Below are positions 62,775 through 64,000 of a stretch of DNA of 64,000 nt, piece by piece; the stretch's first letter is position 1, and every line of letters starts with the position of its first letter. The position numbers and the translations under genes were made by a program. This DNA comes from QHCA01 sp003244095. Its GTDB lineage: Bacteria; Actinomycetota; Actinomycetes; Mycobacteriales; QHCA01. The notes under the pieces are model-generated. The model ran no database searches, had not been told where the DNA came from, and was given only the letters and a program-made list of their open reading frames with translations. The stretch lies in NCBI GenBank assembly GCA_038329965.1, contig JBBQNN010000012.1:1-64000 (forward strand), read 5' to 3'.

Positions 62775-63956
62775 TCAGCCGTGCCAGTCGAGGCAGACGG
62801 CGGTGGCGTCGTCGGCGAGCTGCCCGGCCCGGTGGGCGAGTACGGCGCTGGTGAGCACCCGGACCACCTCGTTGGGTGGCAGGCTCGCCGTCTCCAGGAC
62901 CCGGTCGGCCAGGTGCTGCTCCCCGAACGCTTCACCGCCGTGCGGCTTGGCCTCGAACAGGCCGTCGCTGAAGAGCAGCAGCCGGTCGTGCGGCTTCAGG
63001 GCCAGCCGCTCCGGGCGATAGACCGTCTCCGGGAACATCCCCATCGGGGTGTCGGGCTCGACCTCGACGCGCTCGACCTCGCCGTCCCGAAGGATCATCG
63101 GCAGGGGATGCCCGGCGTTGACGATCGCGGCCACACCCGTGCGCAGGTCGATGTGCAGCATCACCCCCGTGACGTACTGCTCGCCGCCGAACTGCTCGGA
63201 GAGCCGCTGCGCCGCCAGCTCCATCTGCTGCACGATGCCGTCACCCTGGCGCCGCCGGTTGCGCAGCGCGCTGACAGCGAGGCTGCCCAGCATCGCGGCC
63301 CGCAGGCCGTGCCCCATCGCGTCGGTGACCGAGACGGTCAGCGTCTCCTGGGCGACTGCGTAGTCGAACGTGTCACCGCCGATCTCGTAGGCCGGCTCGA
63401 GGCTGCCGGCGATGGAGAACTCCGGCGCTTCGTAGGCCAGGACCGGCAGCAACTCCCACTGGATCTCGGCGGCCAGGTCCAGGGCGCGACGGCGGCGGAT
63501 TCGCTCGAACCGGTCGGTGTAGCGGCGGGCGGCCACGATGGCATAACCCATGAAGCTGGCGATATCACTGAGGGCTACCCGCAGGGCCGGATCGTCTTCG
63601 GGCAGGTCCACCTCCAGGACGCCGAGGCGCTCGGCCCGCATGCTGACCGGGAAGTAGCCGACGTGGCCGACGCTGGCCGGCAGGACGATCGCCTCCTGCG
63701 TGAGGTAGGCCTGGCCCGCCACGCTGCCCTCGACATGCTGCTCGCCGGTCGTCGAGGCATCGCCCCTGCCGGGCACCGGCGTCAGCGTCTGCTCTTCGTA
63801 GTCGGCGAGCAGGACCGTGCAGGCCGTCGCATCGGCCACCCGCCGCAGGTGGCGCAGTAGCGCCTCGGCGAACTCGTAGGGCGGCCCGTCGTCGAGCGCC
63901 CGCGCCAGGTCGCCGATATAGGCGTGGACGCCTTCGCGATAGTGCCTGCTTGTCAT
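62775..63956 (-). CDS. GAF-PP2C (SpoIIE/RsbU-type) serine phosphatase
   Basis: 393 residues from ATG 63956. A GAF domain (about 15-145) precedes PP2C (about 165-390) with EIGGDTFDY, VTDAMGHGLRAA, VNAGHPLPMI, LLLFSDGLFEAK and ADDATAVCLDW. No kinase (HATPase) domain. Family members dephosphorylate anti-anti-sigma factors in stress or sporulation control. It is 43 bp upstream of metG on the same strand, but other signals suggest an independent unit. Confidence 0.92.
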   Translation of the reverse strand: MTSRHYREGVHAYIGDLARALDDGPPYEFAEALLRHLRRVADATACTVLLADYEEQTLTPVPGRGDASTTGEQHVEGSVAGQAYLTQEAIVLPASVGHVGYFPVSMRAERLGVLEVDLPEDDPALRVALSDIASFMGYAIVAARRYTDRFERIRRRRALDLAAEIQWELLPVLAYEAPEFSIAGSLEPAYEIGGDTFDYAVAQETLTVSVTDAMGHGLRAAMLGSLAVSALRNRRRQGDGIVQQMELAAQRLSEQFGGEQYVTGVMLHIDLRTGVAAIVNAGHPLPMILRDGEVERVEVEPDTPMGMFPETVYRPERLALKPHDRLLLFSDGLFEAKPHGGEAFGEQHLADRVLETASLPPNEVVRVLTSAVLAHRAGQLADDATAVCLDWHG

Positions 63957-64000
63957 CGACGCGACTGTAGCGAGTGAGCATCGAGCGACGCGAGGTGCGG

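Overview
The window is very GC-rich, with GTG/ATG starts, many 4-bp stop/start overlaps and gene neighbourhoods (metG-tatD, rpfB-ksgA-ispE-ABC-F, glmU-prs-rplY-pth, a chaplin-like exported protein) typical of Actinomycetota. I cannot fix the genus from sequence alone. No insertion sequence, phage gene, CRISPR array or rRNA was seen. There is one tRNA (Gln).

Layout. 1-5010: a partial chaplin-like secreted protein, an ATP-dependent DNA ligase split by an apparent 1-base deletion, and PEP carboxylase. 5122-7463: an APS kinase fused to a degenerate ATP-sulfurylase-like region, overlapped by a TauE/SafE-type transporter. 7563-35836: a large surface-polysaccharide region. It holds two tandem secreted propeller-like proteins, three GH26-like secreted hydrolases, a bacterial core-2/I-branching (GT14-type) transferase, a DUF3048 lipoprotein, a Wzy-like polymerase, an APH-like kinase, a Wzx-like flippase, a Wzz/BY-kinase-like protein with a degenerate ATPase, a GT2, an Alg13/Alg14-type split transferase and a polyprenyl-phosphate sugar phosphotransferase. 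Among these lie six PAPS-type sulfotransferases, plus CysQ, CysD and CysN.

Read together, 5122-35836 looks like a Wzx/Wzy-type pathway for a sulfated exopolysaccharide or other sulfated glycoconjugate with its own PAPS supply. CysDN makes APS, the CysC-like kinase makes PAPS, sulfotransferases use it, and CysQ removes PAP. No PAPS/APS reductase is present, so the module looks directed to sulfation rather than cysteine synthesis. This is the most interesting system in the window.

36007-43563: housekeeping pth, rplY, prs and glmU, then a GGDEF-EAL protein and a FIST sensor that appear co-transcribed. 43661-45580: tRNA-Gln, an acyl-CoA desaturase with a double inverted-repeat operator candidate, and a TetR regulator. 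45564-48570: an accessory cassette (two small ORFs diverging from an XRE-HTH/P-loop kinase, a guanylate-kinase-like protein and a DHDPS-like protein). 48614-54918: DUF4383 protein, amidase, ABC-F, ispE, ksgA, rpfB. 55087-56780: an ABC-2 exporter. 56820-59983: a second accessory stretch (XRE regulator with flavoprotein, and small unknown ORFs). 59980-63956: tatD, metG and a GAF-PP2C phosphatase.
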